Source: Chromatiales bacterium (GTDB lineage: Bacteria > Pseudomonadota > Gammaproteobacteria > Chromatiales > Chromatiaceae). Taken from it: 7,104 bases of DNA. The stretch is taken from positions 1-7,104 of the forward strand of contig JANTHH010000142.1 of assembly GCA_024762485.1 (NCBI GenBank), given 5' to 3'. The notes beneath the pieces were generated by a model. It saw only the letters and a program-made list of their open reading frames with translations, did not search any database and was not told where the DNA came from. The stretch's first letter is position 1, and each line of letters opens with the position of its first letter. The position numbers were made by a program, and so were the translations under genes. This document shows positions 1-6,920 of this stretch, in pieces.

Positions 1-2367
1 CTGGTCATGCTCAGTGCACTGGTGTGGAACAGCGTACGGCTGATCCACACCAGCCACGGCAAGGCCCTGGAGAACCACGTTCGTGACGAGATCGCCCTGC
101 TGAGCAACCTGCTCGCCCCTGGCCTGGCCACCAGTGACCGCGCCATCCTGCTCGACGCACTTTCACTGCTGAAGCGCCAGAACACCATTGTCTATGCCGA
201 TGTCGTCGATATCGATGGCCGGCACATGGCGAACATCGGCTCGGTGCCCCTGCAACCTGCCACCGACCACACCTTCCAGGATGCCACCAGCGACGGTGTC
301 TTCGACGCCGTTGGCCAGGTATCGCTCTTCGGCCAGCCGCTCGGCACGCTGCGCGTCGGCTATGCCATCGACGAGGTCTCTTCACTGGTCCGCCAGACCC
401 GGCTGCAGAATGCCACCATCGCCGCTGTTGAAATCCTGCTGTCCCTGGCGGCCACACTTGCCCTCGGCTACCTGCTGACGCGCAATCTGCGCAGGCTCGA
501 GCAGGGCGCCAGTGCACTGGCCCGGGATGAACTCGATCACCGCATCGCCATCGACAGCAGTGACGAGATCGGGGATCTGGCGCGAACCTTCAACGGTCTC
601 GCTGAACACCTCGCCGACACCCGGGATGCGCTCGAGAAGGAACACCAGCTGACCCGCCGCCAGTCACAACGCCTGCAGGCCCTGCTGGACAGCGTGGACG
701 CCGTGGTGATCGAGGCCAACCCCCATGACATGCAATTTCTCTATGTCAGCCGCGAGGCAGAGCGGCTGCTCGGTTATCCGTGCGAGGACTGGCTGGAACC
801 CGACTTCCTGGCGAACAGGCTGCACATGGACGATCACCAGACCCTGCAACATCAGGTGGGCATGCATCTGAATCATCCCGGCTCGTTCAGTATCGATTTT
901 CGCATGAGCCATCGCGACGGCCATACCCTGTGGGTACGCAGCATCAATACCCTGGAGCCCGTTGAGGAAAGCGGACGACTCATCTGCCGCGGCCTGCTGC
1001 TCGACATCACCGAACAGAAGCAGTCCGAGGAACACATCATCTATCTCGCCGATCACGATGCGCTGACCGGGCTCTACAACCGCCGGCGTTTTCAGCGTGA
1101 ACTCGAACGCGCGGTCGAGTATGCCAAGCGCTTCGATCAGCCTGGCGTGCTGATGTTCCTCGATCTCGACCAGTTCAAGTACATCAACGACACCCTCGGC
1201 CACCATGCCGGCGACGAATACCTCAACGCCGTCGCCCGCCGCCTGCAGTCCAGCCTGCGCAAGGTCGATGTCCTCGGCCGCCTCGGGGGTGATGAGTTTG
1301 CCCTCATCCTCCCCAATACCCACGCCGAGCAGGCCACGGCTGTTGCCCGCAACCTGCTGCAGTCACTGGCGGCACAGAATGCCGAGCGCGATGATGACGG
1401 GACACCGGTCACTGCGAGCATCGGCATCGTCACCTTCCCCGGTGACAGTGACGCCCCGGGCAGCCTGCTGGCGATGGCGGACGCCGCCATGTACCGCGCC
1501 AAGGACAACGGGCGTAATGGCTACCACGTCTTCCATGCCGATGATCACAGCCTGAGCGACATGCAGGAAAAACTGATCTGGGAGCGACGCATCCGTGGCG
1601 CGCTGGAACATGACCGTTTCGTACTCCATTTCCAGCCGATCTTCCGCCTGCGTGACCGCGCTGTGATGCATTACGAGGTGCTGCTGAGGATGCGGGACGA
1701 TGACGGCAGTCTGATCCCGCCCGGGGCCTTCCTGGATGTCGCCGAACGTTTCGGCCTGATCCGCGAAATCGATAGTTGGGTGTTGCGCAATGCCATCCGG
1801 GCGCAAGCCGACAGTGAGCGTGCGGGGAGCCCACTGACCCTTGCGATCAACCTTTCCGGCAGGCATTTCGGCAGCACCGAGGTGCTGGCCTGGATCCGCC
1901 AGTACATCACCGACACGGGTGCCAGCCCGTCACGTCTGATCTTCGAGATCACTGAGACCGCGGCGGTGGAGAATCTTCAGCAGGCGTCGCATTTCATCGA
2001 GGCCCTGCACCAGCTGGGCTGCCACATCGCCCTTGATGACTTCGGCATCGGGTTCTCCGGCTTCCACTATCTGAAGCACCTGCCGGTGGACATGATCAAG
2101 CTCGACGGCAGTTTCGTGCGCAACCTCGCCAGCGATGAATTCGACCGGGTATTCGTCAAGTCCATGGCCGAACTGGCGCGGGGACTGAATATCTCCAGCG
2201 TGGCAGAGTTCGTCGAGAACGAGCCCGTGGCCTGCGTGCTGGAGGAACTCGGTATCGACCTCGGCCAGGGTTATCACCTGGCACAGCCCGGTGACACCTG
2301 TCCCCACCCCTGCAACGATGAACAGGCCGGGGAATCAACGCCAGGGGATCCGCTCCAAACCGCCTGA
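1..2367 (+). CDS. Membrane-bound sensor with HAMP-PAS-GGDEF-EAL domains, c-di-GMP turnover (5' end outside window)
   Basis: Probable bifunctional enzyme making (GGDEF) and breaking (EAL) cyclic di-GMP at the inner membrane. The frame is open to the left edge, so the true start lies upstream; residues below count from the first Met at position 7. Visible order: end of a first membrane helix (about 1-13), a periplasmic region of about 120 residues with no family I recognise, a second helix (135-158), HAMP (about 155-208), PAS with its PAC end (222-340, DITEQK at 333), GGDEF (345-509) and EAL (530-765). The cyclase site is complete: D386 in LDLDQFK, GGDEF at 427-431, and the inhibitory RxxD site R418-D421 exactly five residues earlier. 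The phosphodiesterase site also looks complete: EVL at 557-559 in place of EAL, N615, E647, D677-D678, K698, E734 and E737. Both activities are therefore plausible; which dominates cannot be told. The gene converges on the CinA-like gene with a 3-base gap. Confidence 0.93.
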   Translation: MVMLSALVWNSVRLIHTSHGKALENHVRDEIALLSNLLAPGLATSDRAILLDALSLLKRQNTIVYADVVDIDGRHMANIGSVPLQPATDHTFQDATSDGVFDAVGQVSLFGQPLGTLRVGYAIDEVSSLVRQTRLQNATIAAVEILLSLAATLALGYLLTRNLRRLEQGASALARDELDHRIAIDSSDEIGDLARTFNGLAEHLADTRDALEKEHQLTRRQSQRLQALLDSVDAVVIEANPHDMQFLYVSREAERLLGYPCEDWLEPDFLANRLHMDDHQTLQHQVGMHLNHPGSFSIDFRMSHRDGHTLWVRSINTLEPVEESGRLICRGLLLDITEQKQSEEHIIYLADHDALTGLYNRRRFQRELERAVEYAKRFDQPGVLMFLDLDQFKYINDTLGHHAGDEYLNAVARRLQSSLRKVDVLGRLGGDEFALILPNTHAEQATAVARNLLQSLAAQNAERDDDGTPVTASIGIVTFPGDSDAPGSLLAMADAAMYRAKDNGRNGYHVFHADDHSLSDMQEKLIWERRIRGALEHDRFVLHFQPIFRLRDRAVMHYEVLLRMRDDDGSLIPPGAFLDVAERFGLIREIDSWVLRNAIRAQADSERAGSPLTLAINLSGRHFGSTEVLAWIRQYITDTGASPSRLIFEITETAAVENLQQASHFIEALHQLGCHIALDDFGIGFSGFHYLKHLPVDMIKLDGSFVRNLASDEFDRVFVKSMAELARGLNISSVAEFVENEPVACVLEELGIDLGQGYHLAQPGDTCPHPCNDEQAGESTPGDPLQTA

Positions 2368-2370
2368 TCC

Positions 2371-2396
2371 TCAATCCGCCGCCTCCGGCGGCTTGA
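2371..2396. terminator. Hairpin at the convergent junction, possible weak terminator
   Basis: Inverted repeat: CCGCCG (2376-2381), loop CCTC, CGGCGG (2386-2391). After one mismatched pair it extends with TCAA (2371-2374) pairing TTGA (2393-2396), giving ten pairs in all. It lies just past the stop of the GGDEF/EAL gene and covers the last codons and stop of the CinA-like gene on the other strand. No T-run follows on either strand, so it is not a canonical intrinsic terminator. It could stop or stabilise the 3' end of the plus-strand transcript. It may also simply reflect Pro/Ala codons at the protein's C-terminus (KPPEAAD). Confidence 0.3.
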
Positions 2397-3138
2397 GCGT
2401 TGACGGCAGGCTGTACTCCAGGCCCATCGCCTCCACCCCCCGGCGCAGCTCGGCAAAGGCCTCTTCCAGACCCTCGTGACCGCGGAATCCCAGCTCCACA
2501 AAACCATCGGGCCCCAGTCGCGGCAGGCTGAACAGCTTCAGCTGCGGATAGGCCGCTGCCAGCCGCTCCATCAGTGGCATCAGGGTGGACTCGGGCGCGC
2601 GGTACACCTTCAGCGCCAGCTCACGCTCGGGCACCGCCCCCGCGCCGTAGCGGGTGTCGAGCACCCAGCGGGCCATGGGGTGGGCCATGTCCGGGAAACC
2701 GGGCAGGAAATAATGGTCGTTGATGCTGAACCCCGGCACCCGGTTGTAGGGATTGGGGATCAACTCGCAGCCCTCGGGCAGGTCGGCCATGCGTATGCGA
2801 TGGGGGTAGGCATCGTCGCCGAACCGGGCCTCGATCTCCGCCACCGCGCCGGGATGACGCCGCAGCGGCACGCCCGCGGCCGCGGCGGCACAGCGCCGGG
2901 TATGGTCGTCCGGGGTGGCGCCGATGCCGCCGCAGCTGAATACCGGCAGCCCCTCGGCCATGGTCTGGCGCAGGCGGGCGACGAGCAGTTCCGGATCGTC
3001 GGGCAGTATCTGTACCCAGGCCAGTTCGAAGCCACGCTCAGCCAACAGCTGGCGAAAGGCATCGACATGGCGGTCACGGCGCTTGCCCTTGAGTATCTCG
3101 TCACCGATGACGACGAGTCCGAAGGCGTTTGTCTGCAT
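2371..3138 (-). CDS. Stand-alone CinA N-terminal / MoaB-MogA-like molybdopterin-binding domain protein
   Basis: A 255-residue member of the competence/damage-inducible CinA N-terminal family (COG1058, MoCF_biosynth fold). The fold is shared with MogA/MoaB, which bind molybdopterin; the role of stand-alone members is poorly known and I do not assign a reaction. Family motifs are visible: GDEILKGK at 12-19, GGIGATPDDHTR at 70-81 (usual form GGLGPTxDDxT), and LPGFPDM at 145-151 (usual LPGVPxE). The region from about 170 to 240 matches the small domain that follows the fold in this family. The C-terminal nicotinamide-nucleotide amidase domain of full-length CinA (about 410 residues) is absent, so this is not a classical cinA. 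The ATG at 3138 begins 5 bases after the upstream DUF523-DUF1722 stop. There is no clear Shine-Dalgarno, which suggests translational coupling. Confidence 0.85.
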   Translation of the reverse strand: MQTNAFGLVVIGDEILKGKRRDRHVDAFRQLLAERGFELAWVQILPDDPELLVARLRQTMAEGLPVFSCGGIGATPDDHTRRCAAAAAGVPLRRHPGAVAEIEARFGDDAYPHRIRMADLPEGCELIPNPYNRVPGFSINDHYFLPGFPDMAHPMARWVLDTRYGAGAVPERELALKVYRAPESTLMPLMERLAAAYPQLKLFSLPRLGPDGFVELGFRGHEGLEEAFAELRRGVEAMGLEYSLPSTLKPPEAAD

Positions 3139-3143
3139 GGCGG

Positions 3144-4121
3144 TCAGATGTTGTTGCGCAGCCCGAGGGCGGCGGGATAGGGATCAAGATACCACTGCCC
3201 GCCGATGTAAGGGTCCGGGTAATGACGGAAGTGATGATTGAGCAGGAACATGGGCACGATCAGCGGCACCTCGCTGCGGCGATAGGCCGCGATGGCCTCG
3301 GCCAGCTCCTGGCGATCATCGCCGCCGAGCGACGGCTTCAGGTAACCCGCGACGTGCTGCAGCACGTTGACGTGACGGCCGCGATTCACCCGCCGCTTCA
3401 GCGCACTCATCAGCTCGGCGATGTAGGCATCGGCCACTCCCGGCAGGTGCACGCCCTTCAGCTGTGACAGCAGCCTGCCCAGCCGCCGGTAGGCCGCCTG
3501 GCTGTGGGCCATCACCAGGTATTTGTGCCGGCTGTGAAAATCCACCAGTCCCCGGGCGGTGAGCCGTTGCTGGCGGAAATCCTGCCAGCGCCGGTAGACA
3601 TAGACCCGGTTGACGAAGTTCTCGCGCAGGATGGGATCGTTAAGCCGCCCCTCCTCCTCCACCGGCAGATTGGGCAGGCGCTCCATGATCACCCGGGCGT
3701 GAATGCCACTGCTCTGCTTCTGCCCCCCATGCCGACCATACAGGCGCACCCGTTCCATCCCACAGCTGGGCGACCGGCTCTTGAGGATGTAGCCGGAGAC
3801 GTCCGCCAGCTGCCCCGCCGTGTGCCGGGCGAAGTCCTCGAGCGCATCGGTGACGTCCAGTGAGGGATCCTTCACCCCCACGGCGCGGGGCGCGGCGGGG
3901 TCGCCCACCAGGTGGATCGGTGGGCGCGGGATACCGAGGCCGATGGCCACCTCCGGGCAGATCGGACGATAGTCGACGAACTGCGCCAGCGGGCCGGTAA
4001 GCCAGTCGTCACGCTTATGCCCACCGTCATAGCGGACATGTTCGCCGAGCAGGCAGCTGCTGACGGCAATGACCGGGCGCGGACATGATTTAGCGGGTGT
4101 GGTTTCCATCTGCCGCACCAT
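3144..4121 (-). CDS. DUF523-DUF1722 protein (TudS-like [4Fe-4S] domain fused to YbgA domain)
   Basis: A 325-residue two-domain protein. Residues about 16-165 are DUF523, the family that includes the thiouracil desulfurase TudS, whose [4Fe-4S] cluster is held by three cysteines. The matching cysteines are C23 (SSCLLG), C55 (in PICPEV, followed by E57) and C120 (SRSPSCG). The YDGGHK segment at 31-36 is also family-typical. Residues about 192-308 are DUF1722, the YbgA domain, of unknown function, beginning near FHSRHKYLVMAHS. In E. coli ybgA sits next to the photolyase gene phr; here the partner is a CinA-like gene 5 bases downstream. The frame is open up to 4379, but I chose the ATG at 4121: GGGAG lies 5 bases before it, and a longer form would run antisense through the chemoreceptor start. 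Cytoplasmic; sulfur removal from a thiolated base or similar substrate is inference from family. Confidence 0.88.
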   Translation of the reverse strand: MVRQMETTPAKSCPRPVIAVSSCLLGEHVRYDGGHKRDDWLTGPLAQFVDYRPICPEVAIGLGIPRPPIHLVGDPAAPRAVGVKDPSLDVTDALEDFARHTAGQLADVSGYILKSRSPSCGMERVRLYGRHGGQKQSSGIHARVIMERLPNLPVEEEGRLNDPILRENFVNRVYVYRRWQDFRQQRLTARGLVDFHSRHKYLVMAHSQAAYRRLGRLLSQLKGVHLPGVADAYIAELMSALKRRVNRGRHVNVLQHVAGYLKPSLGGDDRQELAEAIAAYRRSEVPLIVPMFLLNHHFRHYPDPYIGGQWYLDPYPAALGLRNNI

Positions 4122-4200
4122 AACTGCTCCCGCGGTGAAATTTAAGATCGCCAGCCCGAGGCCGAAATCCTTAGAGAGAAACCAACACAAGGCGAATGCG
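4122..4200. promoter_or_regulatory. Divergent promoter region between DUF523-DUF1722 gene and chemoreceptor gene
   Basis: This 79-base gap must drive both genes unless they are read through from elsewhere. The minus strand carries a Shine-Dalgarno GGGAG (4131-4127) before the start at 4121, and a weak -10-like TTAAAT (4145-4140) with no convincing -35. The plus strand carries the FliA-like promoter listed separately and an AAGGCG ribosome site (4189-4194), six bases before the chemoreceptor ATG. The weak minus-strand -10 overlaps the -35 of the FliA-like promoter, so the two could exclude each other if both are real. Confidence 0.5.
4142..4168 (+). promoter_or_regulatory. Candidate sigma-28 (FliA) promoter for the chemoreceptor
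   Basis: TTAA (4142-4145), a 15-base spacer, then GCCGAAAT (4161-4168). The flagellar sigma-28 consensus is TAAA-N15-GCCGATAA. Three of four -35 bases and six of eight -10 bases match, with exact spacing and the invariant-like GCCGA core. Transcription would start near 4175, leaving a leader of about 25 bases before the ATG at 4201. Chemoreceptor genes are standard members of the FliA regulon in gammaproteobacteria, which supports the call. Confidence 0.55.
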
Positions 4201-5388
4201 ATGCGATTCAGACAGCCGAGTATTCTGAAAACCCTGTTCCTGGGCCATCTTGGACTCGGCCTGCTGGTCGGCGCGGCATTGCCCCTCCTGATCGGCCTCT
4301 TCGCCGACTGGAAGCCAGGCAGCGAGGGGTGGTTCTGGCTCGTCTCCCTGGCAGCGGGTGCTGCCATCGGCCTCGTCAACTATGGACTGACCCGGGTGCT
4401 GCTGATCAAGAAGCTGGCCAGCATGTCCGAGGTGGCAACGGCGATCAGCCACAACGACATCTCCCACGACTGTGACCTGGAGAGCCACGACACGCTTGGC
4501 GCCATGGTCTCCGCCTTCAACAATATGACGGCCAACCTCCGCCGGATGATCGGGCGTATCGCCAATTCCGCCGGGACCCTCGAGGCCACGAGTGATCGTT
4601 TCAACACGATTGCCGGGCAGTTCGTCGACGGCATCGACCGGCAACAGAGCGAATCCCGCCAGGCGGTGGACGCGATCAGTCAGATGAAGTCCTCGGCGCA
4701 ACAGGTCAACGACATGGCGGCCCAGGCCGCAGACGCCACCAGCCTCGCCAACGACCAGGCCAAGCAGGGCGCACTGATCGCCACCGAGGCCATCTCCGCC
4801 ATCTTCAGCCTCGCTGACGAGGTGGGCAAGGCGAACCAGGTCATCATCGACCTGGAGGGCAACAGCGAGCACATCGGGGTCGTGCTGGATGTTATCCGCG
4901 GCATCGCCGAGCAGACCAACCTGCTGGCCCTCAACGCCGCCATCGAGGCCGCCCGGGCCGGCGAGCAGGGCCGCGGCTTCGCCGTCGTGGCCGATGAAGT
5001 GCGTACCCTGGCCAGCCGCACGCAGGAATCCACCGAAGAGATCGAGCGGATGATCAGCAACCTGCAGGACGAGTCCCGCAATGCCGCCAATGTCATGGAG
5101 AGGGCAAAGGAAAAAGCAGATGCCACCGAAGGACGCTTCGAAGAGGCCGCAGAACTCTTGGCGGAGATCTCAGGCGCCTTGGCCGAGATCAATGAAATGA
5201 ATCGCCACATCGCCGGGACATCAAGCAACCAGACGACCCTGGTCGATACCGCCATGGAAAGCATCGGACACATCGAGGCGGTGACGGAACAATCCAGCAA
5301 CGGCATACAGCTGGCAATGGAGGAGATGGCCACCCTCGGGGAAGAGGTTAAGACCCTGTCCTCGATCGTCGGCGAATTCAAACACTGA
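4201..5388 (+). CDS. Methyl-accepting chemotaxis protein without a periplasmic ligand-binding domain
   Basis: A 395-residue chemoreceptor that would signal to CheA through CheW at the inner membrane. Two helices (about 11-35 and 44-68) are joined by only about eight residues (DWKPGSEG), so there is no room for a ligand-binding domain. A HAMP domain follows (about 69-120), then the long coiled-coil signalling domain. Its highly conserved hairpin tip spans 234-274, starting GIAEQTNLLALNAAIEAARA and including FAVVADEVRTLA. The protein ends in VGEFKH and lacks the CheR-tethering pentapeptide (NWETF type). The frame is open back to 4069, but the ATG at 4201 is the better start. It has AAGGCG six bases upstream, leads directly into RFRQ and the first helix, and avoids overlap with the divergent gene. 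The input could be membrane state, energy status or a partner protein; none is encoded next to it. Confidence 0.92.
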   Translation: MRFRQPSILKTLFLGHLGLGLLVGAALPLLIGLFADWKPGSEGWFWLVSLAAGAAIGLVNYGLTRVLLIKKLASMSEVATAISHNDISHDCDLESHDTLGAMVSAFNNMTANLRRMIGRIANSAGTLEATSDRFNTIAGQFVDGIDRQQSESRQAVDAISQMKSSAQQVNDMAAQAADATSLANDQAKQGALIATEAISAIFSLADEVGKANQVIIDLEGNSEHIGVVLDVIRGIAEQTNLLALNAAIEAARAGEQGRGFAVVADEVRTLASRTQESTEEIERMISNLQDESRNAANVMERAKEKADATEGRFEEAAELLAEISGALAEINEMNRHIAGTSSNQTTLVDTAMESIGHIEAVTEQSSNGIQLAMEEMATLGEEVKTLSSIVGEFKH

Positions 5389-5412
5389 CCCGCTCCTGAA
5401 CAAAAGACACGA

Positions 5413-5438
5413 AAAAAGCGGCCCGCGGGCCGCTTTTT
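5413..5438. terminator. Bidirectional intrinsic terminator between the chemoreceptor and argG
   Basis: A perfect palindrome: AAAAA (5413-5417), GCGGCCCGCGGGCCGC (5418-5433), TTTTT (5434-5438). As RNA it folds into a GC stem with a small CGCG loop, flanked by A-U pairs, and gives a U-run on either strand. It lies 24 bases past the chemoreceptor stop and 22 bases past the argG stop, and the genes converge, so one element can end both transcripts. Confidence 0.92.
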
Positions 5439-5460
5439 CTATTGCCACACGGTTGGGCGA

Positions 5461-6681
5461 TCAGCCGCGGCGGCGCGCTGCCACCCGCAGCCGCAGTGCA
5501 TTAAGCTTGATGAAGCCCGCAGCGTCTTTCTGATCGTAGGCGCCGGCGTCGTCCTCGAAGGTGGCGATGGACTCGTCGAACAGGCTGTCGGTCTCCGACT
5601 TGCGGCCGGCGACGATGACATTGCCCTTGTACAGCTTCATGCGCACCACCCCGTTGACCGTCTCCTGGGTCTTGTCGATCAGCGCCTGCAGGGCCTCTCG
5701 CTCGGGGCTGAACCAGAAGCCGTTGTAGATCATGGTGGCATAGCGCGGCATCAGCTCGTCCTTGAGGTGCCCGGCCTCGCGATCCAGGGTCAGTGACTCC
5801 ATCGCGCGGTGGGCCTTGAGCATGATGGTGCCGGCCGGGGTCTCGTAGCAGCCGCGCGACTTCATGCCGACGAAGCGGTTCTCGACGATGTCGTCGCGGC
5901 CGATACCGTTCTCGCCACCCACCTTGTTCAGGTACTCCATCACGCTCGCCGGGGTCATGTCCTTGCCGTCGATGGCGACGATGTCGCCCTTCGCGTAGGT
6001 CAGCTCGACATAGGTGGGCTGGTCCGGGGCAGCCTCAGGGGAAACGGTCCAGCGCCACATGTCATCCTCCGGCTCGGCCCAGGGATCCTCGAGAATGTCG
6101 CCCTCGTAGGAGATGTGCAGCAGGTTGGCGTCCATGGAATAGGGCGACTTCTTGCCCTGCTTGGCGAAATCCACCTCGATGCCGTGCTCCTGCGCATATT
6201 TCATCAGCTTCTCGCGCGACAGCAGGTCCCACTCGCGCCAGGGTGCGATGACCTTGACGTCGGGCTTGAGCGCGTAGGCACCCAGCTCGAAGCGTACCTG
6301 GTCGTTGCCCTTGCCGGTGGCGCCATGGGAAATGGCATCGGCGCCGGTCTCGTTGGCGATTTCGACCAGGCGCTTGGCGATCAGCGGCCGCGCGATCGAG
6401 GTGCCGAGCAGGTACTCGCCCTCGTAGATGGCATTGGCACGGAACATGGGGAAGACGTAATCGCGGGCGAACTCCTCGCGCAGGTCCTCGATATAGATCT
6501 CCTTGATGCCCATGGCCTCGGCCTTGGCGCGGGCCGGCTCCACCTCCTCGCCCTGGCCGATATCGGCGGTGAAGGTCACCACCTCGCAGCCATAGGTATC
6601 CTGCAGCCATTTCAGGATGATGGAGGTATCGAGGCCGCCCGAATAGGCCAGCACGACTTTTTTGACTTCGGTGTCCGCCAT
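5461..6681 (-). CDS. argG: Argininosuccinate synthase
   Basis: Cytoplasmic enzyme that joins citrulline and aspartate using ATP, giving argininosuccinate, AMP and pyrophosphate; penultimate step of arginine synthesis. The product is 406 residues, matching the roughly 400-residue class common in proteobacteria rather than the longer E. coli form. The ATP-binding signature AYSGGLDTS is at 12-20. The second family signature is GATGKGNDQVRF at 120-131, where aspartate and citrulline contacts cluster. Later family segments such as SPYSMDANLLHISYEG and VENRFVGMKSRGCYETPAG are intact, with no frameshift. The ATG at 6681 has GGAG six bases upstream (6691-6688) and gives the canonical N-terminus just before the ATP site. 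argH is not adjacent downstream, where the next gene is convergent. Confidence 0.98.
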   Translation of the reverse strand: MADTEVKKVVLAYSGGLDTSIILKWLQDTYGCEVVTFTADIGQGEEVEPARAKAEAMGIKEIYIEDLREEFARDYVFPMFRANAIYEGEYLLGTSIARPLIAKRLVEIANETGADAISHGATGKGNDQVRFELGAYALKPDVKVIAPWREWDLLSREKLMKYAQEHGIEVDFAKQGKKSPYSMDANLLHISYEGDILEDPWAEPEDDMWRWTVSPEAAPDQPTYVELTYAKGDIVAIDGKDMTPASVMEYLNKVGGENGIGRDDIVENRFVGMKSRGCYETPAGTIMLKAHRAMESLTLDREAGHLKDELMPRYATMIYNGFWFSPEREALQALIDKTQETVNGVVRMKLYKGNVIVAGRKSETDSLFDESIATFEDDAGAYDQKDAAGFIKLNALRLRVAARRRG

Positions 6682-6722
6682 GGTGCGCTCCGGAAAAAAC
6701 TATCCAGTGAAAACAGCCGCGC

Positions 6723-6728
6723 ATTATA
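6723..6728 (-). promoter_or_regulatory. argG: Candidate -10 element of the argG promoter
   Basis: On the minus strand a consensus TATAAT reads from 6728 to 6723, about 42 bases before the argG ATG, implying a leader of roughly 34 bases that contains the GGAG ribosome site. The -35 is weak (TTCGGG at 6752-6747, spacer 18), so activation or a lower basal rate is possible. I see no convincing ArgR box around it. Confidence 0.55.
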
Positions 6729-6798
6729 CGCCGAAGTGCCCGGTTTCCCGAACCCCGTCACGCTGCCCTGCCAGCGGGCCGAACGCGCTCACCCTGGC

Positions 6799-6807
6799 TG
6801 GTACAAT
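6799..6807 (+). promoter_or_regulatory. Candidate extended -10 promoter for the gene starting at 6921
   Basis: TGGTACAAT: a TACAAT hexamer (6802-6807) preceded by TG one base upstream, the extended -10 form that tolerates a poor -35. No TTGACA-like box is seen 16-18 bases upstream, which fits that form. The start would be near 6814, giving an untranslated leader of about 107 bases. That leader contains only a weak 5-pair hairpin and no riboswitch I recognise. Confidence 0.45.
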
Positions 6808-6920
6808 ACGGCGGCGGCATCCCGCCCCGACTGCCGGCTCGGGCGCCTGTCATGGAAACCCCGATCACTTAGCCTGGACTCACCTGCATACCCCATCATG
6901 ATTGCCCCCTGCGAGACGCG

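Noticed and set aside
2476..3180. A 234-codon open frame on the plus strand, opposite the CinA-like gene
   Set aside because: Rich in His, Gln, Arg and Gly with no motif, while the opposite strand carries clear family motifs.
4069..4200. A 44-residue N-terminal extension of the chemoreceptor
   Set aside because: It would lie over the divergent gene's start and the FliA-like promoter. The ATG at 4201 has a ribosome site and is followed directly by the first membrane helix.
4122..4379. An 86-residue N-terminal extension of the DUF523-DUF1722 protein
   Set aside because: It would run antisense through the chemoreceptor's first 60 codons and its promoter. The ATG at 4121 has a good ribosome site and gives a normal family length.
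4171..5381. Two 233-codon open frames on the minus strand, opposite the chemoreceptor
   Set aside because: Both are antisense to the intact chemoreceptor; one is Ser/Ala-rich and the other Val/Gly/Asp-rich, as expected of shadow frames.
6682..6760. An ArgR operator upstream of argG
   Set aside because: No pair of TGAAT/ATTCA-like half sites with the right symmetry is visible; TGAAAA near 6708 stands alone.
6826..6846. A hairpin CCCGA / TCGGG in the leader of the gene at 6921
   Set aside because: Only five pairs around an eight-base loop and no T-run, which is expected by chance in GC-rich DNA.
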